Under the pieces are notes generated by a model. The model saw nothing but the letters and a program-made list of their open reading frames with translations. It made no database searches and had not been told where the DNA came from. Made by a program: the position numbers and the translations under genes. From Nocardia sp. alder85J (GTDB lineage: Bacteria > Actinomycetota > Actinomycetes > Mycobacteriales > Mycobacteriaceae), in the NCBI RefSeq assembly GCF_020176955.2, contig NZ_JAIUCZ020000010.1, positions 186,001 to 250,000 of the forward strand: a stretch of 64,000 bases of DNA, in the 5' to 3' direction. Below, in pieces: positions 44,301-52,636 of this stretch. The stretch's first letter is position 1. Each line of letters begins with the position of its first letter.

Positions 44301-46343
44301 CGTCGCGTGGTCATGGACCACACTCGAACCGTCGCCCGAGGTGGAAACGGTGACAGGGTTGTCGTCCGCCGCGGCGGTGCCGAACGTCGTAACAGTATGT
44401 GGCGCAGACTTTTTCGCGTCCGTGGTGATTCGGTCGACCAGGGCGTCGAGGTCGGTGGGGCGGGCCCGTTCCACCGCCTGGCCTGCCGTGCGCACGAATT
44501 CGCCGAGGGCGGCACCCAATTCGGCCGGGCGGCCGAGGGAATCGCCGTGCCAGAACGGGAGTCGGCCGGGCTGGCCGAAGGCGGGGGAGACCAGGACCCG
44601 GTCGTGGGTGATCTCCTCGATGCGCCAGCTGGTGGCGCCGAGGGCGAACACATCGCCGACCCGGGACTCGTACACCATCTCCTCGTCGAGTTCGCCGACA
44701 CGGGAGGCGCGCTCGCCGACCATGAACACCGGGAACAGCCCGCGGTCGGGGATCGCGCCGCCGGAGGTGACGGCCAGGCGTTGCGCACCGGGGCGCCCGG
44801 TCAGGGTGCCCGCGTCGCGGTCCCACACCACGCGCGGCCGCAGTTCGGCGAACTCGTCGGAGGGATAGCGGCCGGACAGCAGGTCCAGCACTGATTCGTA
44901 GGCCGAGCGCGGCAGTGTCGCATAGCTGCCGGTGCCGCGTACGGTGTCGAACCAGGCGTCGACATCGATCGGTTCCAGCGCGCAGGCGGCCACGGTCTGC
45001 TGGGCCAGGATGTCCAGGGGGTGCGCGGGTACCCGGAGGCGTTCGATCTGCCCGGCCGTCATCCGCATCGACGCCACCGCGCAGTGCACGACGTCGGTGC
45101 GATGCTTCGGGAAGATCACGCCGCGGGAGATCTCGCCGACCTGGTGCCCGGCCCGCCCGACCCGTTGCAGGCCGCTGGCCACCGACGGCGGCGCCTCCAC
45201 CTGCACCACGAGATCGACTGCGCCCATATCGATTCCGAGCTCCAGGCTGCTGGTCGCCACCACACAGCGCAACCGGCCGGTCTTGAGATCGTCCTCGATG
45301 ATCGCCCGCTGCTCCTTGCTGACCGAGCCGTGATGGGCACGGGCCAGCAACGGGGCGGCGCCGTGCGACACCTCGGTCGGGGCGCCGAGCTGGGCCGGCG
45401 GCGCGTGGGTGCGGTCGACGGGGCCGGGGGCATCCGGCAGGACCGGCTCGCCCAGCCGATCGGCGTAGAACTCGTTCAGCCGGGCGGTCAGCCGTTCGGC
45501 CAGGCGGCGGGAATTGGCGAACACGATCGACGACCGGTGCGCGAGCACCAGTTCGACGATCGCCGAATCCACATGTGGCCAGATGGATCCCGGCTGGGTG
45601 GAATCGGCCTCGGTATCCGGTTCGGTCATGTCGGGCACCGGCACCCGCACCGACAGGTCGAAGGTCTTCGGCGCCGGGGGTGCGACGATCGTGAGCGGGG
45701 CCGGGCCCACCAGGAATCGCCCCACCTCCTCCGGCGGCCGCACGGTCGCCGACAGCCCGATCCGCTGGGCCGGCCGCTCGGTGAGCAGATCCAGCCGGGC
45801 CAGCGACAACGCCAGGTGCGCACCGCGTTTCGACCCCGCGATGGCGTGCACCTCGTCGACGATCACGGTGCGCACCGTGGCGAGGGTGCTGCGGGCCGCG
45901 GAGGTCAGCATGAGATACAGCGACTCCGGGGTGGTGATGAGAATGTCCGGCGGGGTGCGTTGCAGGGCGCGCCGCGCGGTTGCCGTCGTGTCGCCGGAGC
46001 GCACCCCCACCCGGATCTCCGGGGCCGGTACCCCGAGCCGCTTCGCCGTCTGGGTGACGCCGACCAGCGGAGCGCGCAGATTGCGCTCCACATCCACCGC
46101 CAGCGCCTTCAACGGGGAGATGTACAGCACCGAGGTGCCCGCCGGCCCCTCCGCCGCCGGGCGGACGGCCAGCCGGTCGATCGCCCACAGGAAGGCCGAC
46201 AGCGTTTTCCCGGACCCGGTGGGTGCGATGACCAGGGTGTGCTCACCTGCGGCGATGGCCTGCCACGCCCCCAGCTGAGCGGCCGTCGGCGCGGGAAACG
46301 CGCCGTCGAACCACTCCTGGGTGGCGCGGGAGAACTGCTGCAT
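41367..46343 (-). CDS. lhr: Lhr-type superfamily 2 DNA helicase
   Basis: 1658 residues, the size class of the large Lhr helicases of DNA repair (Lhr core plus long C-terminal domain). Walker A is APTGSGKT (Lys46); Walker B is VDEVHAI; later helicase motifs include VQVEAPPSVASGLQRVGRAG. The middle holds an unusual ~100-residue low-complexity Ser/Gly/Thr/Pro insertion (~650-750) between conserved blocks. ATG 46343 (MQQFSRATQEW) begins the conserved protein; CAGACT lies 6 bases before it on the minus strand. Located next to nei in mycobacteria, consistent with a repair role. Confidence 0.92.
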   Translation of the reverse strand: MQQFSRATQEWFDGAFPAPTAAQLGAWQAIAAGEHTLVIAPTGSGKTLSAFLWAIDRLAVRPAAEGPAGTSVLYISPLKALAVDVERNLRAPLVGVTQTAKRLGVPAPEIRVGVRSGDTTATARRALQRTPPDILITTPESLYLMLTSAARSTLATVRTVIVDEVHAIAGSKRGAHLALSLARLDLLTERPAQRIGLSATVRPPEEVGRFLVGPAPLTIVAPPAPKTFDLSVRVPVPDMTEPDTEADSTQPGSIWPHVDSAIVELVLAHRSSIVFANSRRLAERLTARLNEFYADRLGEPVLPDAPGPVDRTHAPPAQLGAPTEVSHGAAPLLARAHHGSVSKEQRAIIEDDLKTGRLRCVVATSSLELGIDMGAVDLVVQVEAPPSVASGLQRVGRAGHQVGEISRGVIFPKHRTDVVHCAVASMRMTAGQIERLRVPAHPLDILAQQTVAACALEPIDVDAWFDTVRGTGSYATLPRSAYESVLDLLSGRYPSDEFAELRPRVVWDRDAGTLTGRPGAQRLAVTSGGAIPDRGLFPVFMVGERASRVGELDEEMVYESRVGDVFALGATSWRIEEITHDRVLVSPAFGQPGRLPFWHGDSLGRPAELGAALGEFVRTAGQAVERARPTDLDALVDRITTDAKKSAPHTVTTFGTAAADDNPVTVSTSGDGSSVVHDHATSNGPGSNPTSATRKGSGVGRSPATGSRSGPSAAPRQGSDSGVDDGSPERERPRAGTPAEAGAAGLDALERVVRAAGLDAFATANLVALLREQQAATGQLPTDRTLVVERFRDELGDWRLVLHSPYGLPVHAPWALAVGARLRERFGVDAAPTAADDGIVVRLPDTTDEPPGPELFVFEPDEIDEVVTEQVGASALFASRFRECAARALLLPRRDPGRRAPLWQQRQRAAQLLDVARKFPDFPMLLETVRECLQDVYDLPALRELLVGIARRKLRLVAVETAAPSPFANSLLFDYIGQFMYEGDSPLAERRAAALSLDSGLLAELLGRVELRELLDPAVLELTENELQRLTPERQARDAEGLADLLRLLGPLTAGEAALRCTGDPGPWFDELSRARRALEVSFAGRRWWAAVEDAARLRDALGVPLPIGTPAAFIEPVADPLGDLIGRYARTHGPFGTVAVAQRFGLGPAVAATALHRLAAEKRVVEGEFTPGASGGEWCDTQVLRRLRRRSLAAARKEVEPVPTAALARFLPVWQHIGTGELRGVDGVAAVVEQLAGVPIPASAWESLILPARVRDYSPAMLDELTATGEVIWSGHGSITAKDGWVALHPADQAGFTLPPPDDLDFTELHLALLLALGATVVPEGPMHPPDANPDPDRTVATGGGRQVVPMSAGAYFFRQLSDATGVLDDTAVAAALWELVWAGYVSGDTFAPVRALLSGTTRSTTAHRAPRRAPRGRAYLPRATMPTRTGPPTASGRWSLLPERLADNTIRAHATADLLLERYGVLTRGPVQSEGVPGGFALMYRVLTEFEDRGRCRRGYFVDSLGGAQFSTTDVVDRLRSFDTERSEQAPAPVLALAACDPANPYGAALPWPKGASESAGHRPGRKAGAIVVLVGGELTLYLERGGKTLLTFTEDEQARTDAATAVAALVHDRRVDSLVIDRIDGESVHGSSFAPLLTAAGFAATPRGLRLRGRP

Positions 46344-46456
46344 GCCCCCAGTCTGCACCGGGGTACCGACAGAAATATCCCGGCCCGGACACGGTGTCGA
46401 GCGAAGCCTGGGCAATCGCCGGACGAGTCCCGGTGTCGGGTCGTACGCTTCCCTGC

Positions 46457-47008
46457 GTGGAGAAGGTGCTCCGAGTCGACTTGGTCAGTCACGGGATGAC
46501 CGAGGCGATGCGCACAGCACGATTTCCGGTCGACGAGCCGCTGACCGAGTCCGGTCGCCGCGCCGTCGCCGCGTGCGGCCGTCTGCACGCGGCCCGGGTG
46601 CTCACCGCCCCGGAGCGCCGCACGGTCGAGACCGCGGCCCTGCTGGGCCTGCTCGGCGACTCCGACGACCGGCTGCGCGACCTGGACGCCGGCGCATGGC
46701 GCGGCGGTGAGCTGCTGTCGGTGCCCCGGGGCGAGCTCTACGCCTGGCTCACCAACCCGAAGTTCCGCGGGCACGGCGGCGAGGCGGTCGTCGACGTGAT
46801 CGAACGAACCCGGGACTGGCTCACCGACATCGCCTCGGAGGGCCTGCCGACCATCGCCGTCACCCATCCCGCGGTGATCCGCGCGGCCCTGCTGGTGGGC
46901 CTGGATGCGCCGCCGAAATCGTTCTGGCGCATCGACATTCCCCCGATCTGTGTCACCCGGTTGCACTATCGGCACGACTGGACGCTGCACCTCCGGGCGA
47001 CGACCTGA
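46457..47008 (+). CDS. histidine-phosphatase-fold protein with SHG in place of RHG
   Basis: 183 residues from GTG 46457 (TACGCT 7 bases upstream). The order of elements fits the phosphoglycerate-mutase-like superfamily: VDLVSHGMTEA at 8-17 with the nucleophilic His12, ERRTVETAAL, an acidic LRDLDAGAWRG, and TIAVTHPAVIRAALL with the second His. The usual first Arg of RHG is Ser11, which would weaken phosphate binding. It may be an atypical phosphatase or a non-catalytic relative. It is divergent from lhr and convergent on the dehydrogenase gene (4-base gap). Confidence 0.75.
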   Translation: MEKVLRVDLVSHGMTEAMRTARFPVDEPLTESGRRAVAACGRLHAARVLTAPERRTVETAALLGLLGDSDDRLRDLDAGAWRGGELLSVPRGELYAWLTNPKFRGHGGEAVVDVIERTRDWLTDIASEGLPTIAVTHPAVIRAALLVGLDAPPKSFWRIDIPPICVTRLHYRHDWTLHLRATT

Positions 47009-47012
47009 GCGG

Positions 47013-48557
47013 TCACCCGAACGTGATGCCCTGGGCCAGTGGCAGATCGGCGGAGTAGTTGATCGTGTTGGTGGCCCGGCGCATGTACGCCTTCCAGGAG
47101 TCGGATCCGGATTCGCGGCCGCCGCCGGTGTGCTTCTCACCGCCGAAGGCGCCGCCGATCTCGGCGCCGGAGGTGCCGATGTTCACGTTGGCGATACCGC
47201 AGTCGGAGCCGTCGGCGGCGAGGAAACGCTCCGCCTCGCGCTGGTCCCCGGTGAAGATCGACGACGAGAGCCCCTGCGGCACACCGTTGTGCACGGCGAT
47301 CGCGGTGTCCAGGTCGGTATAGGTCAGCAGGTACAGGATCGGCGCGAAGGTCTCCTCGCGCACGATCGCCGTCTGCGCGGGCATCCGGACGATCGCCGGG
47401 CGCAGATAGTAGGACTGCTCGCCCGCCACCTCGACTCGCTCACCGCCGCAGAGCAGTTCGCCGCCGTCGCGCTGCGCCCGGTCGAGGGCGTGCTGCGCGG
47501 CGGCGTACGCCCGGCCGTCGATCAGCGGCCCCACCAGCGTGCGCGGATCGAACGGATCACCCACGGGCAGTTGTCGATACGCGGTCACCAGGCGGTCGGC
47601 GAGCCGGTCCGCCACGTCCCGGTGCACGATCAGCCGCCGCAGTGTGGTGCAGCGCTGCCCGGCGGTGCCGGCGGCGGCGAAAACCACTGCGCGGGTGGCC
47701 AACTCGAGATCGGCGGACGCGGTGACGACGGCGGCGTTGTTGCCGCCGAGCTCCAGCAGGCAGCGACCGAACCGGGCCGCCACCCGTGGCGCCACCGCCC
47801 GGCCCATCCGCACCGATCCGGTGGCGCTGACCAGGGCCACCCGCTCGTCGTCCACCAGCCGCTCGCCCACCTCGGCGGTGCCGAGCACCAGCTGATGGAT
47901 CTGCGGATCGGCGCCGGCGGCGGCCGCGGCCCGGCGCAGCAGCGCGTGGCAGGCGATCGCGGTCAGCGAGGTCGTCTCGGACGGCTTCCAGACCACGGTG
48001 TCACCGCAGACCAGGGCGATCGCGGTGTTCCACGACCACACCGCGACCGGGAAGTTGAACGCCGAGATCACCCCGACCACGCCCAGCGGATGCCAGGTCT
48101 CCTGCAACCGGTGCCCGGGCCGCTCCGACGGCATGGTGTACCCGTACAACTGCCGGGACAGGCCCAGCGCGAACTCGCAGACGTCGATCATCTCCTGCAC
48201 CTCGCCGCGGGCCTCGGCGCCGATCTTGCCCGCCTCCAGCGTCACCAGTTCGGCGAGATCGTCGAGATGGTCGGTGAGCAGCCGGCTCAGCTGCCGCACC
48301 ACCGCCGCGCGCTGCGGTGCGGGCACCGTGCGCCAGGACCGAAAGGCATTGGCGGCCTTCTCGATTGCCGCATCGACCTGATCCGGGGAGTGGGCCGCCG
48401 GCGCGGCCAGCTCGCCGCCGGTGATCGGCGTGCGGGCCGACAGTGTTCCGGCGGTTGGCAATTCGGCGCCGATGGCGCGCAACGCCCGCTGCGCGCGAGC
48501 GCGCAGCGCGGCGGTGTCCGCCACTGTCGTGGCGGGCGAGGTGGTGGCGTGGGTCAT
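47013..48557 (-). CDS. pcd: aldehyde dehydrogenase, probable L-piperidine-6-carboxylate dehydrogenase
   Basis: 514 residues, ALDH7-like. Glu269 in LELGGNN and Cys303 in GQRCTT are the catalytic pair; VISAFNFPVAVWSWN and SATGSVRMGR are NAD-binding blocks. Paired with the lysine 6-aminotransferase gene nearby, it should oxidise piperideine-6-carboxylate (the cyclic form of aminoadipate semialdehyde) to L-alpha-aminoadipate. This is the pcd activity known from cephamycin producers and mycobacteria. An AGGAGC site precedes ATG 48557. It is divergent from the Lrp gene. Confidence 0.88.
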   Translation of the reverse strand: MTHATTSPATTVADTAALRARAQRALRAIGAELPTAGTLSARTPITGGELAAPAAHSPDQVDAAIEKAANAFRSWRTVPAPQRAAVVRQLSRLLTDHLDDLAELVTLEAGKIGAEARGEVQEMIDVCEFALGLSRQLYGYTMPSERPGHRLQETWHPLGVVGVISAFNFPVAVWSWNTAIALVCGDTVVWKPSETTSLTAIACHALLRRAAAAAGADPQIHQLVLGTAEVGERLVDDERVALVSATGSVRMGRAVAPRVAARFGRCLLELGGNNAAVVTASADLELATRAVVFAAAGTAGQRCTTLRRLIVHRDVADRLADRLVTAYRQLPVGDPFDPRTLVGPLIDGRAYAAAQHALDRAQRDGGELLCGGERVEVAGEQSYYLRPAIVRMPAQTAIVREETFAPILYLLTYTDLDTAIAVHNGVPQGLSSSIFTGDQREAERFLAADGSDCGIANVNIGTSGAEIGGAFGGEKHTGGGRESGSDSWKAYMRRATNTINYSADLPLAQGITFG

Positions 48558-48612
48558 GCCTGCTCCTGGGGGTCGCTGGAATATTTCCGGCCACGATCCG
48601 GGCCGTCTGAGC

Positions 48613-48618
48613 TAGCCT
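48613..48618 (+). promoter_or_regulatory. -10 hexamer of a probable leaderless lrp transcript
   Basis: TAGCCT ends exactly 6 bases before ATG 48625. Confidence 0.6.
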
Positions 48619-48624
48619 TCGCTG

Positions 48625-49077
48625 ATGGCTGACGTGCCGGGGAAACCCGTTCTGGACGACATCGACCGACTATTGATCCGCGAACTGATGGCCGACGGCC
48701 GCGCGACCCTCTCCAACCTCGCGGAAAAGGCCACGTTGTCGGTCTCGGCGGTGCAGTCGCGGGTACGGCGGCTCGAGGCACGCGGTGTGATCCGAGGGTA
48801 TACGGCGAAGGTCGATCCCGAGGCGCTCGGACAGCTCCTGTCGGCATACGTCGCCATCACTCCTCTCGACCCCTCTCAGCCCGACGACGCTCCGGCGTTG
48901 TTGCAACACATCCCCGGCATCGAGGAATGCCATTCGGTGGCCGGTGACGAGAGCTACATGCTGCTGGTGCGGGTGGCCTCGCCGCGGCATCTGGAACAGC
49001 TGCTGCAGGAGATCCGCGCCACCGCGAACGTCCGGACCCGGAGCACGATCATCCTGCAGACATTCTATGACAGATGA
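48625..49077 (+). CDS. lrpA: Lrp/AsnC-family regulator of the lysine genes
   Basis: 150 residues. N-terminal helix-turn-helix (DRLLIRELMADGRATLSNLA, then SVSAVQSRVRRLEARGVI) and C-terminal RAM domain (SAYVAITPL through GDESYMLLVRV) that binds an amino acid effector and oligomerises. It sits between pcd and lat, as lrpA does in mycobacteria, and should sense lysine or a derivative. A palindrome (49084-49100) and AT-rich half-sites lie between it and lat. Confidence 0.9.
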   Translation: MADVPGKPVLDDIDRLLIRELMADGRATLSNLAEKATLSVSAVQSRVRRLEARGVIRGYTAKVDPEALGQLLSAYVAITPLDPSQPDDAPALLQHIPGIEECHSVAGDESYMLLVRVASPRHLEQLLQEIRATANVRTRSTIILQTFYDR

Positions 49078-49083
49078 TGCATA

Positions 49084-49100
49084 TTCGTAATTTATACGAA
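49084..49100. promoter_or_regulatory. palindromic, AT-rich Lrp-type site upstream of lat
   Basis: TTCGTA (49084-49089) and TACGAA (49095-49100) flank ATTTA. The 63-bp lrpA-lat gap is otherwise AT-rich for this genome, with GCGTAAAAATTTGCG close by. Binding by the adjacent Lrp protein is inferred from position. Confidence 0.55.
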
Positions 49101-49129
49101 AATCCGTAGCGATAGCGTAAAAATTTGCG

Positions 49130-49135
49130 TAGTCT
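49130..49135 (+). promoter_or_regulatory. -10 hexamer of a probable leaderless lat transcript
   Basis: TAGTCT ends exactly 6 bases before GTG 49142. Confidence 0.6.
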
Positions 49136-49141
49136 GCGGGT

Positions 49142-50491
49142 GTGACCATCGAACTGGAACGACCCGGGGTGGTTACCGACGAGCAGTTGGTCACCCCCGA
49201 TCGGGTTCACGAGATCCTGTCCGCGAACATCCTGGCCGACGGGTTCGATCTGGTGCTGGATCTGCGCGCCTCGCGCGGTCGGCGCCTGGTCGACGCCCGG
49301 GACGGCGGCGAGTATCTGGACATGTTCGGTTTCTTCGCGTCGTCCGCGCTGGGTATGAATCATCCGGCGCTGCTCGACGACGAGGAGTTCCGCGACGAAC
49401 TGTCGGTCGCGGCGCTGAACAAGCCCAGCAACTCCGACATCTACACCGTCGAGATGGCCCGGTTCGTCGACACTTTCGCGCGCGTGCTCGGTGATCCCCG
49501 GCTGCCGCATCTGTTCTTCGTCGACGGCGGCGCGCTCGCGGTCGAGAACGCGCTCAAGGCGGCCTTCGACTGGAAGAGCCGGCACAACGAAATGCACGGC
49601 CGCCCAGCCGAACTCGGCACCAAGGTGCTGCACCTGACCGGCGCGTTCCACGGCCGCTCCGGGTACACCATGTCGCTCACCAACACCGATCCGGTGAAGA
49701 CCGCCCGCTTCCCGAAGTTCGCCTGGCCGCGCATCGACACCCCGTTCGTGGGCGAGGGGGTCGACATCGAGGCCGCCGAACGGCACGCGCTGACCCAGGC
49801 GCGCGTCGCGTTCACCGAAAACCCGCACGACATAGCGTGTTTCATCGCCGAGCCGATCCAGGGCGAGGGCGGCGACCGGCATCTGCGCCCGCAGTTCCTG
49901 CTGGCCATGCAGGAGCTGTGCCGGGAGTTCGACGCCCTGTTCGTGCTCGACGAGGTGCAGACCGGCGTCGCGGCCACCGGCTCCACGTGGGCGTACCAGC
50001 AACTGGGGCTGGCGCCCGATCTGGTCGCCTTCGGCAAGAAGACCCAGGTGTGCGGCGTGATGGCGGGCGGGCGCGTCGACGAGGTGCCCGACAATGTGTT
50101 CGCCGTCAGTTCGCGGCTGAACTCCACCTGGGGCGGCAATCTGACCGATATGGTCCGGGCCCGCCGGATCCTCGAGGTGATCGAGCGCGAGGAGCTCGCC
50201 GACCGGGCCGCCCGGCTCGGTGAACACCTGCTGCATCGGCTGGTCGGGCTCGCGGCCTCGCACGCCATGGTCAGTGAACCGCGCGGGCGGGGGCTGCTCT
50301 GTGCGGTCACCCTGCCCTCGGCCACCCAGCGGGATGTGGTGCTGACCGATCTGTGGCAGCGCGAGCGGGTGCTGCTGGTGGGCACCGGTCCGCGCGGCAT
50401 CCGGTTCCGCCCGCCGCTGACCGTCACCACGGACGAACTGGACGAGGCGGTCGACGCCCTCGATCGGGTATTGCACGCCCTGTCGCACTGA
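49142..50491 (+). CDS. lat: L-lysine 6-aminotransferase
   Basis: 449 residues, class III aminotransferase. Transfers the epsilon-amino group of lysine to 2-oxoglutarate; the product cyclises to piperideine-6-carboxylate. The PLP lysine is Lys300 in FGKKTQVCGV, the same number as in the mycobacterial enzyme from memory; LDEVQTGV holds the cofactor Asp. GTG 49142 starts the conserved protein. Together with pcd across the Lrp gene it forms the lysine to alpha-aminoadipate route. Confidence 0.94.
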   Translation: MTIELERPGVVTDEQLVTPDRVHEILSANILADGFDLVLDLRASRGRRLVDARDGGEYLDMFGFFASSALGMNHPALLDDEEFRDELSVAALNKPSNSDIYTVEMARFVDTFARVLGDPRLPHLFFVDGGALAVENALKAAFDWKSRHNEMHGRPAELGTKVLHLTGAFHGRSGYTMSLTNTDPVKTARFPKFAWPRIDTPFVGEGVDIEAAERHALTQARVAFTENPHDIACFIAEPIQGEGGDRHLRPQFLLAMQELCREFDALFVLDEVQTGVAATGSTWAYQQLGLAPDLVAFGKKTQVCGVMAGGRVDEVPDNVFAVSSRLNSTWGGNLTDMVRARRILEVIEREELADRAARLGEHLLHRLVGLAASHAMVSEPRGRGLLCAVTLPSATQRDVVLTDLWQRERVLLVGTGPRGIRFRPPLTVTTDELDEAVDALDRVLHALSH

Positions 50492-50589
50492 CCGCCGTGC
50501 GCTGTCGTACCTACTCGCACCTGTCGCACCGAGCCGGACCGCCGAACCCGGGCCGTGCGCGGCCGCGCCGGGCGCCACGGCCCGGCCCG

Positions 50590-50610
50590 CGAAATTGAGA
50601 TTTGTCCCAA
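50590..50610. promoter_or_regulatory. imperfect palindrome upstream of accD5
   Basis: AATTGAGA and TCCCAATT around TTTG form a near-perfect inverted repeat (one mismatch), 170 bp upstream of accD5, in a 288-bp region that holds the accD5 promoter. It looks like a repressor site and, by position, could belong to a lipid-biosynthesis regulator. No identity can be assigned. Confidence 0.45.
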
Positions 50611-50779
50611 TTTCCGGGTCGGCCCGGCAGCCGGTCGCGGGGCCGTCGTTCCGCCGCAATACGCTGGCGATCATCGGGTTTCACCAGCCGTTTTCTACTG
50701 GCGGGTAGCCAATAGCGGTACTCGTGAGTAGCCCCTACTGGAATTCCACGCGTCCGCGACGATGGTTACACTCCGGGAC

Positions 50780-52420
50780 ATGACGAGTGTCCAGCAGCAG
50801 TCTTCGCCGGATTCGGCGGGCGCCCCCGATATCCACACCACCGCAGGGAAGCTCGCCGATCTGCGGAACCGTCTGGAAGAGGCCAAGCACCCGATGGGTG
50901 AGGCCGCCGTCGACAAGGTGCACGCCAAGGGCAAGATGACCGCCCGGGAGCGCATCCTGGCGCTGCTGGACGAGGGCTCGTTCGTGGAGCTGGACGCGCT
51001 GGCGCGGCACCGCAGCGTCAATTTCGGCCTGGAGAGCAACCGCCCGCTCGGCGACGGTGTGGTGACCGGTTACGGCACCATCGACGGCCGGGACGTGTGC
51101 ATCTTCTCGCAGGACGTCACCGTCTTCGGCGGCTCGCTCGGTGAGGTCTACGGCGAGAAGATCGTCAAGGTCATGGATCTGGCGCTGAAGACCGGCCGCC
51201 CGCTGGTCGGCATCAACGAGGGCGCCGGCGCTCGCATCCAGGAAGGCGTGGTCTCGCTCGGCCTGTACGGCGAGATCTTCCACCGCAACATCCAGGCCTC
51301 CGGCGTGATCCCGCAGATCTCGCTGATCATGGGCCCGGCCGCGGGTGGCCACGTGTACTCCCCGGCGCTGACCGACTTCGTCGTCATGGTCGACCAGACC
51401 AGCCAGATGTTCGTCACCGGCCCCGACGTGATCAAGACCGTCACCGGTGAAGAGGTCTCCATGGAGGAGCTGGGCGGCGCCCACACCCACATGGTGAAGT
51501 CGGGCGTCGCGCACTACGTCGCCTCCGGCGAGCAGGACGCGCTGGACTACGTCAAGGACCTGCTGAGCTACCTGCCCAGCAACAACCGCGCCGAGGCCCC
51601 GCGTTTCCCGGCCACCGACCCGATCACCGGTGCCATCGAGGACTCGCTCACCGACGAGGACCTCGAGCTCGACACGATCATCCCGGACTCGCCGAACCAG
51701 CCGTACGACATGCACGAGGTGATCCGCCGGCTGGTCGACGACGACGAGTTCCTGGAGGTGCAGGCCGAGCGCGCGATGAACGTCATCGTCGGCTTCGCCC
51801 GCATCGACGGCCGCAGCATCGGCATCGTGGCCAACCAGCCCACCCAGTTCGCGGGCTGCCTGGACATCGACGCCTCGGAGAAGGCCGCGCGCTTCGTGCG
51901 CACCTGTGACGCCTTCAACATCCCGATCATCACCCTGGTGGACGTGCCGGGCTTCCTGCCGGGCACCGGCCAGGAGTACAACGGCATCATCCGCCGCGGC
52001 GCCAAGCTGCTGTACGCCTACGGCGAGGCCACTGTGGGGAAGATCACAATCATCACCCGCAAGGCGTACGGCGGCGCCTACGACGTCATGGGCTCCAAGC
52101 ACATGGGCGCCGACGTCAACCTGGCCTGGCCCACCGCGCAGATCGCGGTCATGGGCGCCTCGGGCGCGGTCGGCTTCGTCTACCGCAAGCAGTTGCAGAC
52201 GGCCGCCAAGGAGGGCTCCGACGTCGACGCGCTGCGCCTGGAGCTCCAGAACGAGTACGAGGACACTCTGGTGAACCCGTATGTGGCCGCCGAGCGTGGG
52301 TATGTCGATGCCGTGATCCCGCCGTCGCACACGCGCGGACAGATCGTCTCCGCGCTGCGGCTGCTGGAGCGCAAGATGGTGTCCCTGCCGCCCAAGAAGC
52401 ACGGAAACATCCCACTGTGA
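50780..52420 (+). CDS. accD5: acyl-CoA carboxylase carboxyltransferase (beta) subunit
   Basis: 546 residues, both crotonase-like halves of the family. It transfers carboxyl from biotin on the alpha subunit to acetyl- or propionyl-CoA, giving malonyl- or methylmalonyl-CoA. INEGAGARIQEG and MGPAAGGHVYSPALTDF in the N-terminal half, and DVPGFLPGTGQEY and RRGAKLLYAYGEATV in the C-terminal half form the oxyanion and CoA sites. ATG 50780 has TACACT 7 bases upstream. The gene for the epsilon subunit follows after a 240-bp gap with repeats. Confidence 0.95.
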   Translation: MTSVQQQSSPDSAGAPDIHTTAGKLADLRNRLEEAKHPMGEAAVDKVHAKGKMTARERILALLDEGSFVELDALARHRSVNFGLESNRPLGDGVVTGYGTIDGRDVCIFSQDVTVFGGSLGEVYGEKIVKVMDLALKTGRPLVGINEGAGARIQEGVVSLGLYGEIFHRNIQASGVIPQISLIMGPAAGGHVYSPALTDFVVMVDQTSQMFVTGPDVIKTVTGEEVSMEELGGAHTHMVKSGVAHYVASGEQDALDYVKDLLSYLPSNNRAEAPRFPATDPITGAIEDSLTDEDLELDTIIPDSPNQPYDMHEVIRRLVDDDEFLEVQAERAMNVIVGFARIDGRSIGIVANQPTQFAGCLDIDASEKAARFVRTCDAFNIPIITLVDVPGFLPGTGQEYNGIIRRGAKLLYAYGEATVGKITIITRKAYGGAYDVMGSKHMGADVNLAWPTAQIAVMGASGAVGFVYRKQLQTAAKEGSDVDALRLELQNEYEDTLVNPYVAAERGYVDAVIPPSHTRGQIVSALRLLERKMVSLPPKKHGNIPL

Positions 52421-52456
52421 TTTGAGCGATATGCGTAGGTGTGGTGTGGCGTCTTC

Positions 52457-52483
52457 TGAGAAGATCATGAGAAGCTTGAGAAG
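52457..52483 (+). repeat. triple TGAGAAG repeat in the accD5-accE gap
   Basis: TGAGAAG occurs at 52457, 52468 and 52477 (spacing 11 and 9), the first being half of a CTTCTGAGAAG palindrome (52453-52463). It may be a protein-binding array; the function is unknown. Confidence 0.4.
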
Positions 52484-52610
52484 ACAGTGAAACCGTACCG
52501 CGCAGAATTGCCTCATCCGCACCGAGATGGTAAGAACGGCTACTCGCCATCGAGGGTCGTGACGAATACCCGGGAGGCGGGCTCGGAGCATCCGGTCCCG
52601 CAGACCGCAA

Positions 52611-52636
52611 GTCGTCGGGGATCGAATCCCGGCGAC
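52611..52636 (+). other. hairpin with a tRNA T-arm-like core before accE
   Basis: GTCGTCGGGGAT pairs with ATCCCGGCGAC (one bulge) around CGA. The core GGGATCGAATCCC resembles a T-psi-C arm, but no matching acceptor, D or anticodon arm was found upstream, so it is not called a tRNA. It may act as a transcriptional or RNA-processing hairpin 24 bases before accE. Confidence 0.4.
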
